A stretch of 64,000 nt of DNA from Phytophthora hibernalis (Eukaryota; Oomycota; Peronosporomycetes; Peronosporales; Peronosporaceae): contig JAAKBF010000048.1 in NCBI GenBank assembly GCA_012656075.1, forward strand, positions 186,001 through 250,000. Direction: 5' to 3'. Below, piece after piece: positions 19,326-30,571 of the stretch. The position numbers were made by a program, and so were the translations under genes. Positions within the stretch are counted from its first letter, which is position 1. The number at the start of each line of letters is the position of its first letter. Under the pieces are notes generated by a model. That model did not search any database. It saw only the letters and a program-made list of their open reading frames with translations, and was not told the DNA's origin.

Positions 19326-22248
19326 ATGCGCAGACCGGGTGGGGTATCCTGCTCCTTGCTGCTATGGGGCTTTAGCGTTGCTGCAGCGTCCATTTCTACC
19401 ATTTTAGGTACGGGTCCGCTCGACCAGACTCAATTGGGTCCAAATGGAGTTTTTGCAGTCCAGGAAGAGGACCCCGTGACCAAGTTTCAGGTCATTTTCC
19501 CCATGGACGGAGATATCGAGACGCTTCCACTTGCGTTCCGAGCTGGTATTGATGTCACAAACGTTGAAAGCTTCCATTCCCACTACAGAGACAAAGTGCT
19601 TTGCTTCGAGCTCAACAGGAAATGGAAGGAGTGCAGTCCGTTGACCAAGCCCAGCGTCGTGTTTAGTGATCTGCCGACGGGGAACTATATGGTGCAAGCT
19701 TTCATTACGGACGAGGCAGGTGCTACAAGATACCGAGAAACGATGTTTACAACGGTCTCGATCGTGACGAAAGAGGAATTTGATACGTACAGCGCTGCGA
19801 TGCTGGAAAAGTACGATAATCACGAAGTTTCGAGAGATCTTTTGGAATGGGCTCGACAGCGGCAAGGACTGGAGAACCAATCCATATCCAAAGATAATCC
19901 TATGGACTCGCACAGTGCCAAATCAGTCTATCACTCAATGAATAGCAGTGCCACGCTTGTTGTGATTGGCGTCAAAACGGCGGTGGTGGAGAATTTCGCA
20001 CTTCGGCAGACTATTCGCCAAACGTGGGCGAGTGTGGACGCACTTCCACCAGATGTGAAAGTGGTTTTTGTTGGTTGTGTACCTATGGTGACTGCGTTTC
20101 ATAGCTCTGATGAACAAGAACAACTTCGAAAAGCGATTGAGCTAGAAAAGAAGACGTACGGTGATCTACTCACCGATGAACTGCACTGCGAGGACTCGTA
20201 CGATGACCTACCAAACAAGGTGAAAGAGTTCCTGCGCTTTACCACGGACACATTTCCACAGACTCCGTTCATGATGATCGCCGACGATGATATTTACCTC
20301 AGAGCCGACCGCCTCGCCGACGAACTGCGAAAGCAAGATCGCCCCGAGAGACTTTACATCGGTCAAGTCTGGGATCAGCTTCTAGGTCGCAGTCAAACCC
20401 CGTGCGCAATACTACAGAGCGGTACTACATTTCTGAGAAAAACTATCCACTGCACGCGTATCCTCCTTTCGCGTTTGGGCCGCACTACCTGCTGTCGATG
20501 GACTGCGCACGCTTTATTGCGAAGAATCGCGATAGATTGCACGGACTCGGTGGGATGGATGATGTCAGCATCGCGGTGTGGCTATTGACAGTACAAGTGC
20601 AAGTAAAACACAAGTTGGCATTTACGAGTTTCCGATTCCAAGAATGCGACAATAAGGCTCTCTCGCTGGCAGATCTATCACCGTTTGGGATTCAAGCTGT
20701 CCACATAAATTTAGTTGAGAGGCGTGATTTATGTTATGGCTTTGACGAGTTCACGTGGCAGAAGAACAGCAACTATCTCGATTCCAAACGAGCTTCTGAC
20801 CAGCATATGCCTCAGTGGGAGATCCAAGCATACATCCACGACCTCGAAAACACAGAATACCTCTTGGTCAGCAGTATAATATCCACACAAGACAAGGCTG
20901 GCGTCAAGGTGTCTTACTATCCGTCCGTGGAGACACTTCGCGCTTACTCTCGGCGAGTATGCCTCGAAGTATTTTCTTCAATTGCGAGTTTAGATTATAA
21001 ATCCTGGATGTGTCGTGGCATTACCCAAAAATTACGAACTCAACTTCAGCAACAGTTCCACACTGTCGAAACTTCGGGAACAATCAGCCTCGCATTCCTG
21101 GAATTATGGCGGCATAACCTTTTGTTGCCGATCAAGACGCGTCGCCAATTATTATCGCGTACTCATCAGAAGCGTCGTACGCATCGGTAGTGTTCGAGTG
21201 TATTTTCAAGACCATATTCGAGAGCGAAAAGCGACCTATTCTGGTTGTCTCTGAGGAAGTTCTTCATGTGAGCTATGGAAACAAGCCGGACGTGTTCGTC
21301 TTTTCAATTTTCGATGCTGACTGTGACCCAATGTCAAAACCTACATGCCCTGGAATGATCGCATACTACATGCATCACTATTTGCCTCCAGCTCATGAAA
21401 GCGAAGGAAGTCAATTTTCAAAACTAATGCTGATATCAGGCGAGGCCATCGACACCCGAAGCCTCGACGATCGAGTGCCCTTACTGTCGTCAGTTTCGGA
21501 TGTACCACGAAAGTGGCATGTGTACTTGCCAGTTGCAAGCATTTCGTTTGCAGAACGCTTGAGACATACTCCTATGGCGCTGCTTTCCTCAGCACCACCA
21601 TCAGAGTCTGGCGGACGACAATTTTGTGCGTACTTGTACGCGCGTTGTGATCGACCGAATCGAGAGACCATGTTTGATCTACTGAATTCCATGGAGCCCG
21701 TCGACGCCCTTGGGGTGTGTGCTGGGTCTTCAAGAGCACCAGATAAATCATACAAAAGGTCGCGGTACTCAAAATGGTTTAACGATGAGGCTGTCATCAG
21801 GTACCAGCGATACAAGTTTGTTGTCGCGTTCGAAAACTCAGCTGAACCTGGATACGTGACGGAAAAACTCGTCAACCCGTTGCTCGCTGGCAGTATCCCA
21901 ATCTATCTGGGTAATTCTACTACTGTTTCGGAACTTTTCAACCCTGACAGCTATATCGACTGTGGTCTCTTCGAAAAGCTGGCTGATTGTGCTGAGTATG
22001 TGTTACAAGTCCACAAGTCGCCAGAGTTGTACGCGCAAATGCGAAGTGAGCCACCGATACGAAATCTCACAGCATTCAACGAAGCTTTTCATGGCACCCA
22101 TCCGTTCCGAGTCACGTCTTGGCGGATAAAGTGGCGAACATGCTTGGTCTATAAACCAATACAGTCGAGTTACTTCGGTAAGTTGCGGGTAATAACAAAT
22201 TACTTCAGTAAGTTACGGACGGTGAGTGAGGGTGCGTACTTACCATAA
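19326..22248 (+). CDS. GT31-GT10 fusion glycosyltransferase (putative bifunctional galactosyl/fucosyltransferase)
   Basis: Best-preserved fusion, about 970 codons. Signal peptide about 1-28 (CSLLLWGFSVAAASISTIL). Beta-sandwich about 50-147 (VLCFELNRKWKECSPL; GNYMVQAFITDEAGATRY). GT31 domain about 210-420 with LRQTIRQTWAS (227-236), DDD at 320-322 and MDDVSIAVWLL. Linker about 470-620 (WEIQAYIHDLENTEYLLVSS). GT10 domain in the last third: VVSEEVLHVSY, QFCAYLYARCDRPNRE, then the signature FVVAFENSAEPGYVTEKL (about 21815) and AGSIPIYLG. Two -1 breaks: at AAACCCC 20395-20401 (shared with the inverted copy) and at TTTT 21120-21123. Each GT domain keeps its diagnostic motifs. Inferred job: adding beta-1,3-Gal and alpha-linked Fuc to the same glycan in the Golgi. 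Confidence 0.8.
19971..20551 (+). repeat. 581-bp perfect inverted repeat, arm 2 (GT31 core)
   Basis: Partner of 17912-18492; the spacer is 1478 bp. It runs from GTCAAAACGGCGGTGG to CACGGACTCGGT. It includes the DDD motif and the shared frame break at 20395-20401. Confidence 0.9.
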
Positions 22249-22316
22249 TCGTGAGTGAAGGTGCGCACCTGACGTAACCCGGGGTACGATTCAACGTATT
22301 GGCTCGTGTAGCAGCA

Positions 22317-24375
22317 ATGACGTCCGTGTCTTCGGCTCCCGGTGGTGACGCCGCCCTCGAGTTCACGTTCGGAGACTTCTCGCTGGAGGAGACGCAGAAG
22401 GCGCTAGAGGACGGTACGACTCCCTCCCTCAACGTAACCCGGTTACGTCTAACTCGCTCTCCTTCTGTAGCAGCATCCAAGAATGAAAAACCCATTGACA
22501 CAGCTGCAAAGTCGTGGGCGGAGGCTCTGGGCGGCCCCAAGTGTCCTCCGAAGTCTGCGTGGGGTGGAGTCTCCCCTGGTCCAGTAATAATGTACCTAGT
22601 ACAGATGAGAGGGAGTCCACCAAGCCTCTGGTCTTCGAGGAGGCAGTGCAGAGAACTCTCAAGAGTCTGGACGTGACGGCTCCTGCTAAGGAGATGAAGA
22701 AGAGGTGGGAGCAGAGTAAAAGCCAGAGAAAGAGAGGAGACTGATGCTGTTTTAATTGTTTTTCAGAGGACTAGTGAACCAGGGCAACACGTGCTTCCAG
22801 AACGTCATTTTGCAGTCGGTACTGGCCTGTCCGCCGTTCCTAAAGTGAGTTGTTGAAGTTTTTTAGGCTTTTGGAGAAGTGCTGATGTTGGCTTTTGTGG
22901 GTAGTTTGCTGGCCGAGATTTCGACGGTGAGCCCTCCCACGCCCGAGATGCTGGCGGCCATCTCGGACTTTAAAGCGTGGCGACACATGGTGGCGTTCAC
23001 GCGGGAATTCGAAGAGCCGACGCTGGCTCAATGTACGTTGCAGTGTGTGGAGTGTGGTTTCAAACGGGAGGTGACGTAGATTTTGTTTTGTTTTTTAGTG
23101 CAGTTGCAGGCGGCTAATGGTGAGCGTAACCTGAACGCCATGCATGGCAAGATCCCTCAGGCGATCCGGATCAGCGGCTATTTCATGGACGTACTGAGTG
23201 CGTTTCAGAAGATGCGCGGTGAACAGGAAGACGCGCTCGAGTTCCTAGAATTCTTCTTGGAATACCTGCACACAGAGTACGAGAAGAGCGGCCTTGAGCT
23301 GCCGGCTTCGTGTGAGAAGCAGACGAAGCGTAGTGCGTCTGTCCCAGTCGCCAAGCAACAAGTTGATGTGGCCTCCGAGAACGCCCAAGCTTTTGACGAC
23401 GGCTGGGCGGAGGTCGGGAAGAAGGGCAAGAGCAGTGTGCTGCGTCAGAACCCCGTCGACACGATCCGCTCGCCGATTAACTGGCTGTTTAAGGGTGCAC
23501 TGCGCTCCGAGCTGAAGCAGACTGGAAAGCGACAGAGTTCGATCACCGTGGAGCCGTTCCACTGCTTGCACTTGAACCTCGACTACGAAGCACAGTATCC
23601 TTCCTTTGTTACTGGTGTCAATGGCTTGGCCAAGCCGCTCACTGCTCCGATTACGATCGAAGACATGATCCGCAAGTCGTTCGATGTCGAGGTCATCGAA
23701 GACGCGAACCAGGTCCCCACCATGAAGAAGTTCACGACTGTGGAGTCCCTTCCCGTCGTTCTGACGCTGAGTGTGAAGCGGTTCACATACCACCCAGAGC
23801 AGGGGCCCGTGAAGCTGCAGCAGTTTGTCAAGTACCCGCCATTCCTGGAGTTCCCGGCGCAGTATATGTCTACCACCTGCCGCGCTGAGAACGGCATGGA
23901 TGTGCCTGGTGTTGCCTCCATCAGTGGTGCTGGCTTCTCGACGCCACCGATGTACGAGCTTTTTGCGGTTGTGTCACACCTGGGTAAGTTCGTCGTGGGC
24001 GGTCACTACACGTGCGTGTGCCGCGACAACAAGGACCAGTGGTTCCGCTACGACGACGAGCACGTGACGTCAATCTCGGAGGCTACGGCGCTGAGCGAGA
24101 CGGCCTATTTGCTGCTCTACATCCGGACAATCAAGCGACCGCCTCCATCAGCTCCGGCACCACCGTCTCCGAGTTCTGCATTCATCAAGGCCAAGGGGTC
24201 TGGATCCAAGCACAAGGCCAGCAACGGCAACACGAAGGTCCCTAAGACATGGAAACAGCCTGCTGCCGCCGTGCCTACACCACCTCAAGTACCTCGACAA
24301 ATTCCAGGGATGTCGCCGAAGAAGCAACCGGAGGCAAAAGCCAAGTCGAAGAAGCAAGGCAAGAAGAAGACATGA
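22317..24375 (+). CDS. USP10/Ubp3-like ubiquitin carboxyl-terminal hydrolase
   Basis: Deubiquitinase with a split USP domain. The ATG at 22317 gives a short acidic start (LEFTFGDFSLEETQKALEDG). Exons: 22317 to about 22414; about 22473-22703 (with a -1 at CCCC 22573-22576 that moves the frame into VPSTDERESTKPLVFEEAV); 22767-22844 with the Cys box GLVNQGNTCFQNVILQSVL; 22905-23032; 23099-24375. The last exon has QEDALEFLEFFLEYL, an inserted WAEVGKKGKSSVLRQ segment that matches the USP10 subtype, and the His box YELFAVVSHLGKF...GGHYTCVCRDN. The tail is Lys/Pro-rich. USP10/Ubp3 members act on p53, Sec23 or ribosomal substrates in other eukaryotes; the substrate here is unknown. It lies inside the glycosyltransferase cluster but is unrelated to it. 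Confidence 0.88.
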
Positions 24376-24531
24376 GAGTGTCGGTAGATAGGAGCTCAGC
24401 AACAGAGCTTAGATAAATTCAACACGCACGGGATGCATCGCTTCAACTGTCCCATACATTCAAACGTCACGTACTACATGTAGTATTCACGGACAGTCTC
24501 ACTAACGGTTCGCCATCGAAAGATCGGGGTC

Positions 24532-26019
24532 ATGCAACTCCCAACGTTGCAGTTGTTAATCGCAAGCGCTCTCTGTGTCTCAAGCTCTCCGTTAAACACA
24601 AAACTATGGGATTTAAGCAATTGTCTACCTGGAGATTTAAACTGCGATCAACAGGACGGAGGAGACGATCCTCTGACTGGTTTTCGGATTGCAAGTCCTC
24701 AAGACGGCGCAGTGAAAGCTCTTCCCATTGAGATCCGCTTTGTCATCAATACAACAAACACCAAGGACTTTAACGCACACTATGCAGACGCGCGTATTTG
24801 TGCGGAGCTCAATGGACTGTGGAAAAAGTGCAAGACAACGGGAGGTGCACCGATCATCTTTAGTATGTTACCCGAAGGAAACTACACTGTAACGGCGTAC
24901 ATGGTGGATGCGGCAGGATCGACGCGTTACCACGCGTCTGAAGAAGTGACGTTCAGCGTTTTGAGTTCCAGTGACTACAAGACGCGAAATGACATGTTGG
25001 TGAAGAAGAGTCGAGAAGAGCAGCAGTTCCCGGAAGATATCGACCTGTTGCACTGGGCAGAGCAGGAGGACGTCGAACCGAGCGAAGACGACAATGTGGT
25101 GTTATCTCGTACGCACGTATCGGCCACTAGCAGCCCGATGCTAGTGATTGGAGTGAAAACTGCGGTTGTGACGAGCTTCCCTCGTCGACAGGCCATCCGA
25201 GAGTCCTGGGCTAACCCGTCCACTCTTCCTCGTGACGTCAAAGTTCTGTTTCTGGGTGGTGAGCCCAATACGACACTTTTCCAGACTGAGCACGACTGGA
25301 AGCGGATGTTGCGTGCACTGGCCAAGGAGAGAACAGCCTACAAAGATCTTCTCACGGAAGAACTGGAGTGTATCGATTCGTACAGGAATCTGTCCAACAA
25401 GGTGAAGGCGTTCATGCACTTAGCTGCAGCTGAATTTCCCCACGCTAGGTTTGTGATGCTCGTGGACGATGATGTCTACCTGAAAGTTAGTCAACTGGCC
25501 GAGCATCTACGCCGTGCAAACCGCCCTCGGTTGTATTTTGGCGAAGTGTGGGCCATGAGATTCGTTGACAGACAAGAGCCGATTCGCAACCCCGCAAGTC
25601 AGTACTATCTTCCGCACGACCAGTATCCCTTGCATGGCCTGCTGCCGTACGCGTCCGGACCGCACTATGTTGTTTCGATGGACGGTGTTCGCTTCATTGC
25701 CAAAAACTCTTGGCGTCTTCGCACTTTGAACGGACTGGAAGACGTGAGCTCGGGGCTCTGGCTGAAGACTATTGGGATGAATGCCGAGTACTCGACCGAC
25801 TTTTCCAGTGTCCGTTCCTCCATGGTCTGCAAAGACAATCTCGTGTCATTCGCAGACTTGTCTCCACTTGGTATCCGTTCGATCCACGCGAATCTCATCC
25901 ACAACCGAAGTTTCTGTCATGGATTCGATTCCATCACATGGCATCGTCACACAATCCCGACGTTAGAAGAAATGCTACAGCGACCGAGTACGTCAGTTGG
26001 TATCAGCTTTCCCAGGTAA
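24532..26019 (+). CDS. GT31 family glycosyltransferase (495 aa), intact
   Basis: The one unbroken member of the cluster. Signal peptide about 1-18 (LPTLQLLIASALCVSSS). N-terminal beta-sandwich about 47-143 with Cys90/Cys100 (ICAELNGLWKKC) and LPEGNYTVTAYMVDAAG. GT31 catalytic domain about 200-420: RRQAIRESW (218-226), DDD 312-314 (FVMLVDDDVYLKV), LPYASGPHYVVSMD, and the acidic ED 403-404 (GLEDVSSGLWL). A short tail follows; there is no GT10 domain. Probably a Golgi-lumen beta-1,3-galactosyltransferase. The stop is at 26017-26019; a GTAATC directly at the stop leaves open a downstream exon. It reads away from the fusion genes, with the USP10-like gene between. Confidence 0.9.
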   Translation: MQLPTLQLLIASALCVSSSPLNTKLWDLSNCLPGDLNCDQQDGGDDPLTGFRIASPQDGAVKALPIEIRFVINTTNTKDFNAHYADARICAELNGLWKKCKTTGGAPIIFSMLPEGNYTVTAYMVDAAGSTRYHASEEVTFSVLSSSDYKTRNDMLVKKSREEQQFPEDIDLLHWAEQEDVEPSEDDNVVLSRTHVSATSSPMLVIGVKTAVVTSFPRRQAIRESWANPSTLPRDVKVLFLGGEPNTTLFQTEHDWKRMLRALAKERTAYKDLLTEELECIDSYRNLSNKVKAFMHLAAAEFPHARFVMLVDDDVYLKVSQLAEHLRRANRPRLYFGEVWAMRFVDRQEPIRNPASQYYLPHDQYPLHGLLPYASGPHYVVSMDGVRFIAKNSWRLRTLNGLEDVSSGLWLKTIGMNAEYSTDFSSVRSSMVCKDNLVSFADLSPLGIRSIHANLIHNRSFCHGFDSITWHRHTIPTLEEMLQRPSTSVGISFPR

Positions 26020-26133
26020 TCACACGCATACTCTCTTCAAGTCATGGGGGTTTCAGCTCTAAAAAGGCCTCCTCGTGCCACAATAAAGCCTTTCGCCTTC
26101 TAACACTAAAGCCTCCACGTGTCCCTCGCAGCC

Positions 26134-27447
26134 ATGAGTCGCTCCGCCCGCGCGCCCGACGACCAGACGAAGCTGAAGAAGCAGTTGAACGAGCTCATGA
26201 AGCTGGACGAGAACAAGTTCTGCGCCGACTGCGGCTGTCGCGGCCCTCGCTGGGCTTCCATCAACTTGGGCGTCTTCATCTGCATCGCGTGCTCCGGTAT
26301 CCACCGCAGTCTGGGAGTGCACCTCACGTTCGTACGCAGCGTCAACTTGGACTCGTGGACGGCGGAGCAGGTGCAGCAGATGCAGAAATGGGGCAACGGC
26401 AGAGCCAAGGGGTACTACGAGGCTAATGTGCCGAGGGACTTTCGCGTCCCTACGGAACACTCGGCCGTGAGGGACAAGGAGATGTGGATCCGCGATAAGT
26501 ACGAACGCAAACGATTCATTGGGGACATCCCTAACGAGGGACGCGAGGGACGACGTAAAAAGCACAGCAGCTCCGAGGACGAGGACGAGGGACGCTCGGA
26601 ACGGCATAGGGACAAGGACAGCAGACGTCGCAATGGCCGTACGGCATCCAGAGAGGCCACTCCCACCGCGCAACCTGTGGTGACCAAGGACATTTTGACC
26701 TTCGACGTGTTCAGTGCCCCAGTGAAGCCTGTGGAAGTTCCAGTGGCTGCACCACCTGCTGCTGTCCCCAAGCAGGACGAGTGGGCCTCTTTCGGGGGAT
26801 CCACCAACGCCCAGTCAGGTTTCCAGGACGCCTTTGCCCCGCAGCCGCCCAACCCTTCGGACCAGCACGTGAACAAGATGGCCAACATCATGGCGAGCTT
26901 CGGCTCAGCTACGCAGCAGCAACCACAGCAGCAGAATCCGTTCCCTGCTCAGGGGATGCCACCCGCCCCGATGATGGGCATACAGATGAACGGCATGATG
27001 CCTCCGCGTGGCATGCAAATGAACATGCCCATGGGGATGCCCATGCAAGGACAGCAGGGATTCATGAACCCCATGATGGGACAACAGCCCAACATGATGA
27101 TGGGGTACCCCATGCAGAACCAAATGTTTGGCGCGCAACAGAACGGCATGATGGGTACGTGAAGTCGACTTTTTGTGGATTAGTGTGGGCTCATAACCTG
27201 GTTTCTGGTGACTGTAGGCGCTCCGCAGATGGGGTTCCAGGGTCAACCCATGGGGATGAATCCAATGGGCATGCAGATGAACCAGGCAGGATTCCAGCAG
27301 CAACAACATCAGCAACAACAACAACAACATCAGCAACAACAACAACATCAGCAGCAACAACACCAGCAGCAGCAGCGACCGCCGCAACAGCAACAGCAAC
27401 AGCAGCAGGTGGGAGGATTGAACCAGTCGTTCGTCAACTTCGGCTAA
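26134..27447 (+). CDS. ArfGAP domain protein (SMAP/AGD-like)
   Basis: GTPase-activating protein for Arf GTPases in vesicle traffic. The ArfGAP zinc finger is at the N-terminus: Cys30-x2-Cys33-x16-Cys50-x2-Cys53 (CADCGCRGPRW...CIACSGIHRSLG), with the catalytic Arg58. A basic/acidic low-complexity middle follows (SSSEDEDEGRSERHRDK), then a DILTFDVF stretch, a Met/Gly/Pro/Gln-rich region (PMGMPMQGQQ) and a poly-Gln/His tail. The layout, one ArfGAP domain then a long disordered tail, is that of SMAP1/2 and plant AGD5. A 63-nt intron at 27155-27217 splits ATG G|GC. The gene has no frame break. Confidence 0.92.
27296..27411 (+). repeat. CAG/CAA/CAT microsatellite encoding poly-Gln/His
   Basis: Imperfect trinucleotide tract in frame within the ArfGAP gene. 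It encodes Gln runs broken by His and is likely to vary in length between strains. Confidence 0.9.
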
Positions 27448-27632
27448 AAGGTATCACGGCAACTCGTGTACACTTTCACACTCCAAAAGAAGCGGAGATC
27501 CCCATAGAGCAACGGTGCTGAGCTGAGCCTCCTCCTTCGATCCTCATGGTCGATTCAAAATCCAATGGGAATTAATACATGCACTTTTCCTTCGCTTCAT
27601 GCAAGTTGTTGATCTACGAAATTACCGTCTTG

Positions 27633-30571
27633 TTAGCTCGAAATTAGTGTCGACACCACTGCAGGTCTCAAATACTTGACTTCCATGATGAAGTGCAGCA
27701 TTTTCTTGCTGGAGACGATGCTTTCGTCGCTGTCCTGGGTCAGGAGGTCAAACAGTTCAAGTCGCTCGCCTGTCGTGAACTCGAGATCGCTCGTGACAAG
27801 ACATCGCGCGAATCCATCCAAGTCGAGAACTCCCGCAGTCTCAAGCGAGTTCGATGCCTCTAGCATCTGAGCATCGAAGACAAGCTGCCAAACAGTCATA
27901 GCTCCACGGAAAAATTCCTCGAGCTCCATTGTTTTCGGGTCTAAGCTGCAGCGGTACAGCTTCTCTCTGAACAAAGTGTAGTGGCTATTCCGCTGCATCG
28001 CAGGCGGAAAACTTGTTTGCAGGCCTCGAGAGTTAACGTCGCTGGTATCTCTCGAAGATTAGTTGGTTCACCGTCTCCGATGCATTCTGTCCACATAGTG
28101 ATCAATGCAGAGTACGCCAATGGCTGAGGCTTCGGAGACATTGGTTGCGTGCTACTGGTGATCGAACTGGACCGTGAAGGTTTCTTGACTGCAAACAAGC
28201 TCAAGATGCACTTAACCAGCTTCTGAAAGAACGCGAATGCGAAGTCTTTAGATTGTCCACGAGCCTTGTCGGCACCAAAGAACCAGCCAAAAGCTCACAA
28301 CGCACGTTACTATCCTTGGCGGCATAATGCAGCAACGAACGTTCGAGTTGTAGCGTGTACATCACGGCGATGGATTTGATGCCGTATTTGCGCACCAAAT
28401 AATCCTTGGCAAGCGTCTTGAAGGTGGCAAAAGCTGCATCTTGCCTTAAAAACGCAAACCGATCGTCAAAAGTGAGGATCGACACTGCTCCACTCAATGA
28501 AACCTGTGCAGATTCAGCTGCATCTCGCGAGAATTGGAGATGTAGAATGGAGGACACGAGATGGCAAACTTCAGCCAGAGGAAATACGTGTAAGGAAACG
28601 CTAGATTTGCGCGGGAGCCAAAGCGGGTGTTGAAGCTGATTGCGTTCTTCCGACGACCGGAAGGCGCTGACAAAGGTCTTGTTAATGTGGATCGGCGGCG
28701 TGATTTCTGCTTTTCGAGTTTTCCGCTTCCTGCGGTTCATTATCCACGGAGTTTCTGGTACAAGTTGCACCTCTTCATCTACGTCTATCAGCTGATGTCG
28801 GCCGCAGACACACTCGCATTGAGGATTCTCTTCGTCATCGGTTTGCTGCCGATTCATTATTTCATGTTCCTTCTTCAAACGCTTCACAGGGTTCTCATAC
28901 GCACGAAGTCGCTGTACTAGCGGGACAGGAAAGAGAGCTTGCAGCTTGGGCTCAAAAAGGAAACTTCCGTTGCTACATCTTCCACGAGATCAATTAACTC
29001 GTGCACTCTTTTCCCAATCCGAGCTTCCTCTGAGTGAAATAACTCCATGGTAGCGGAAGGACTGTACCTTGACTCGCTATCTTCTTCCTGTGGATGCAAC
29101 TGCAGTAAATTGTGCAAGTCATTGACTAACACTTGGTAACGTTTGTCGTCATTGCTTTCATCTCGATCATGTAGTACATCCTGAAGCTCGCAGGGCGTGA
29201 CGTAGTCAAAGCACTCCCGTAAAAATCTCGTCTATCTTGTCCCTTCATCTGACCTACCGTCGCAGCGATCATGTCGGGGAGCTTCGGCATATCTCGCTCA
29301 ACTGCATTTTCCATTAGCAAAGCCAACAAGTGGCGAGCGTCTGAATCCGATATGTTCGTGAAAGCTTTCAATACTTCGTCACTCATCGATTCCAAACTCA
29401 AATCTCCTAGATGAAGCACCGGGGGATATAGTACGCATCAAGTTTTTCACGTCTTGATGGTGTTCTTCGTGGAGAAGCGGCATTAGAGACGGCAGTAGCG
29501 TTAGCAGCTCGAGCCTCTTGAAGCATCTCGGTAAGAAGTCGAACTTCGTTCTTGGAGGCATCCGCACAGGTTTGAAAGGTTTGACAACGAGTTTTCTGAT
29601 CTACTAACTCCTGGAACCAAGGCTTGCCGCGTTCAAAGAAGAATGCTGATTGGTCTTTTGCTGGGTCATCGAGCTCAATTTGGTGTTGCAACTCGGTGAA
29701 GTTCGAGTAAAGTGCAGCACCTACCTCGTCAATAACATTGTTGAGAAACGGATATTGCTCGTCAAATGCTGAGCCCATTTGAGTGAGGCAAGCAAATGAT
29801 ACTGCCGATATGAAAGCATCGGGGCGAGGCATCCTGCTCACTAAGGCTAGTTGTACACACAACAACGAATATTAGGATCGGTTGAACTCTAGCACAGATT
29901 TTAGAGCTCTACTCACCCTTGGCCTGTTTGAAAATGGTCTCGCAGAAAAGTGCAGGCGATCGAAAGTTGGGCTGCTCTTCACTCCACATGTCCAGAAGCG
30001 CCTGAAGTTTCATCTGCAATGCCGCCGAATCTGTTTCTCGAAGCGCGTCGGCTTCAGCACTATAAGGAGGTGGTGACAGACAAGCTTCACAAGTATCCGA
30101 AGCAGTTTGGTCCATTGGGAACGCGATTGTTTCCAGTTGCATGTATCGTGCTTGACTGGCACTTGTCGGGCGAGAAGGACATGCTGAATTCGGTCGCGGT
30201 GACGTCTGTGCCATTCGAGTGCTTGTCGTCAAGACCGCTTGCGATGCAGAAAGAGGTCGTTTCGGTCGAGCATGAGGTTCTTGGTGTGAGAGTTTGGCAG
30301 CTCGGGGACTCGCTCGAACGGCGTACGGCGAGTAAATAGTCGACCACGCTGCTTGTGATGGTTTCTGGGCTCGTGGACGTGGTGGGCGTCCATTTCCTGC
30401 TGCCGGTTGCATTGCTGTCTCAATCCTCTGCAAATTCAAGCAATGCAGACCGAGTTGCGATGAACTCGCCTCTAATTTTACGAACTCGTCCAGCGTTGTG
30501 GCGTGACACTCGTTGAAACGGTGATTCCTCTTGAAGACAAAATTCGAGGCTACTGCGTCGGTAGGCATCAT
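27633..30571 (-). CDS. Hypothetical large protein with weak EF-hand-like C-terminus
   Basis: One long gene once five or more -1 breaks are allowed (AAAA 28008-28011, AAAA 28289-28292, AAAAA 28954-28958, near 29140, GGGGG 29421-29425). An intron at about 29852-29920 joins KQAK to ALVSRMPRPDAF. N-terminus: basic, Ser/Pro-rich (RPKRPLSASQAVL). Middle: helical (YPFLNNVIDEVGAAL; AIAVMYTLQLERSL). A distinctive LFGWFFGADKARGQSKDFAF follows. C-terminus: EF-hand-like (GVLDLDGFARCL; DLLTQDSDESIVSSKKM). I recognise no named family. The first ATG (30571) overlaps the start of the divergent gene, so the true start may be the Met near 30411. It shares a promoter region with an EF-hand/WD40 gene, so a flagellar role is possible but unproven. 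Confidence 0.6.

Noticed and set aside
22150..22300. Short near-repeats of TTACTTCRGTAAGTTRCGG and GTGAGTGARGGTGCG
   Set aside because: Only two or three imperfect units at the 3' end of the fusion gene; too short to call a named repeat family.
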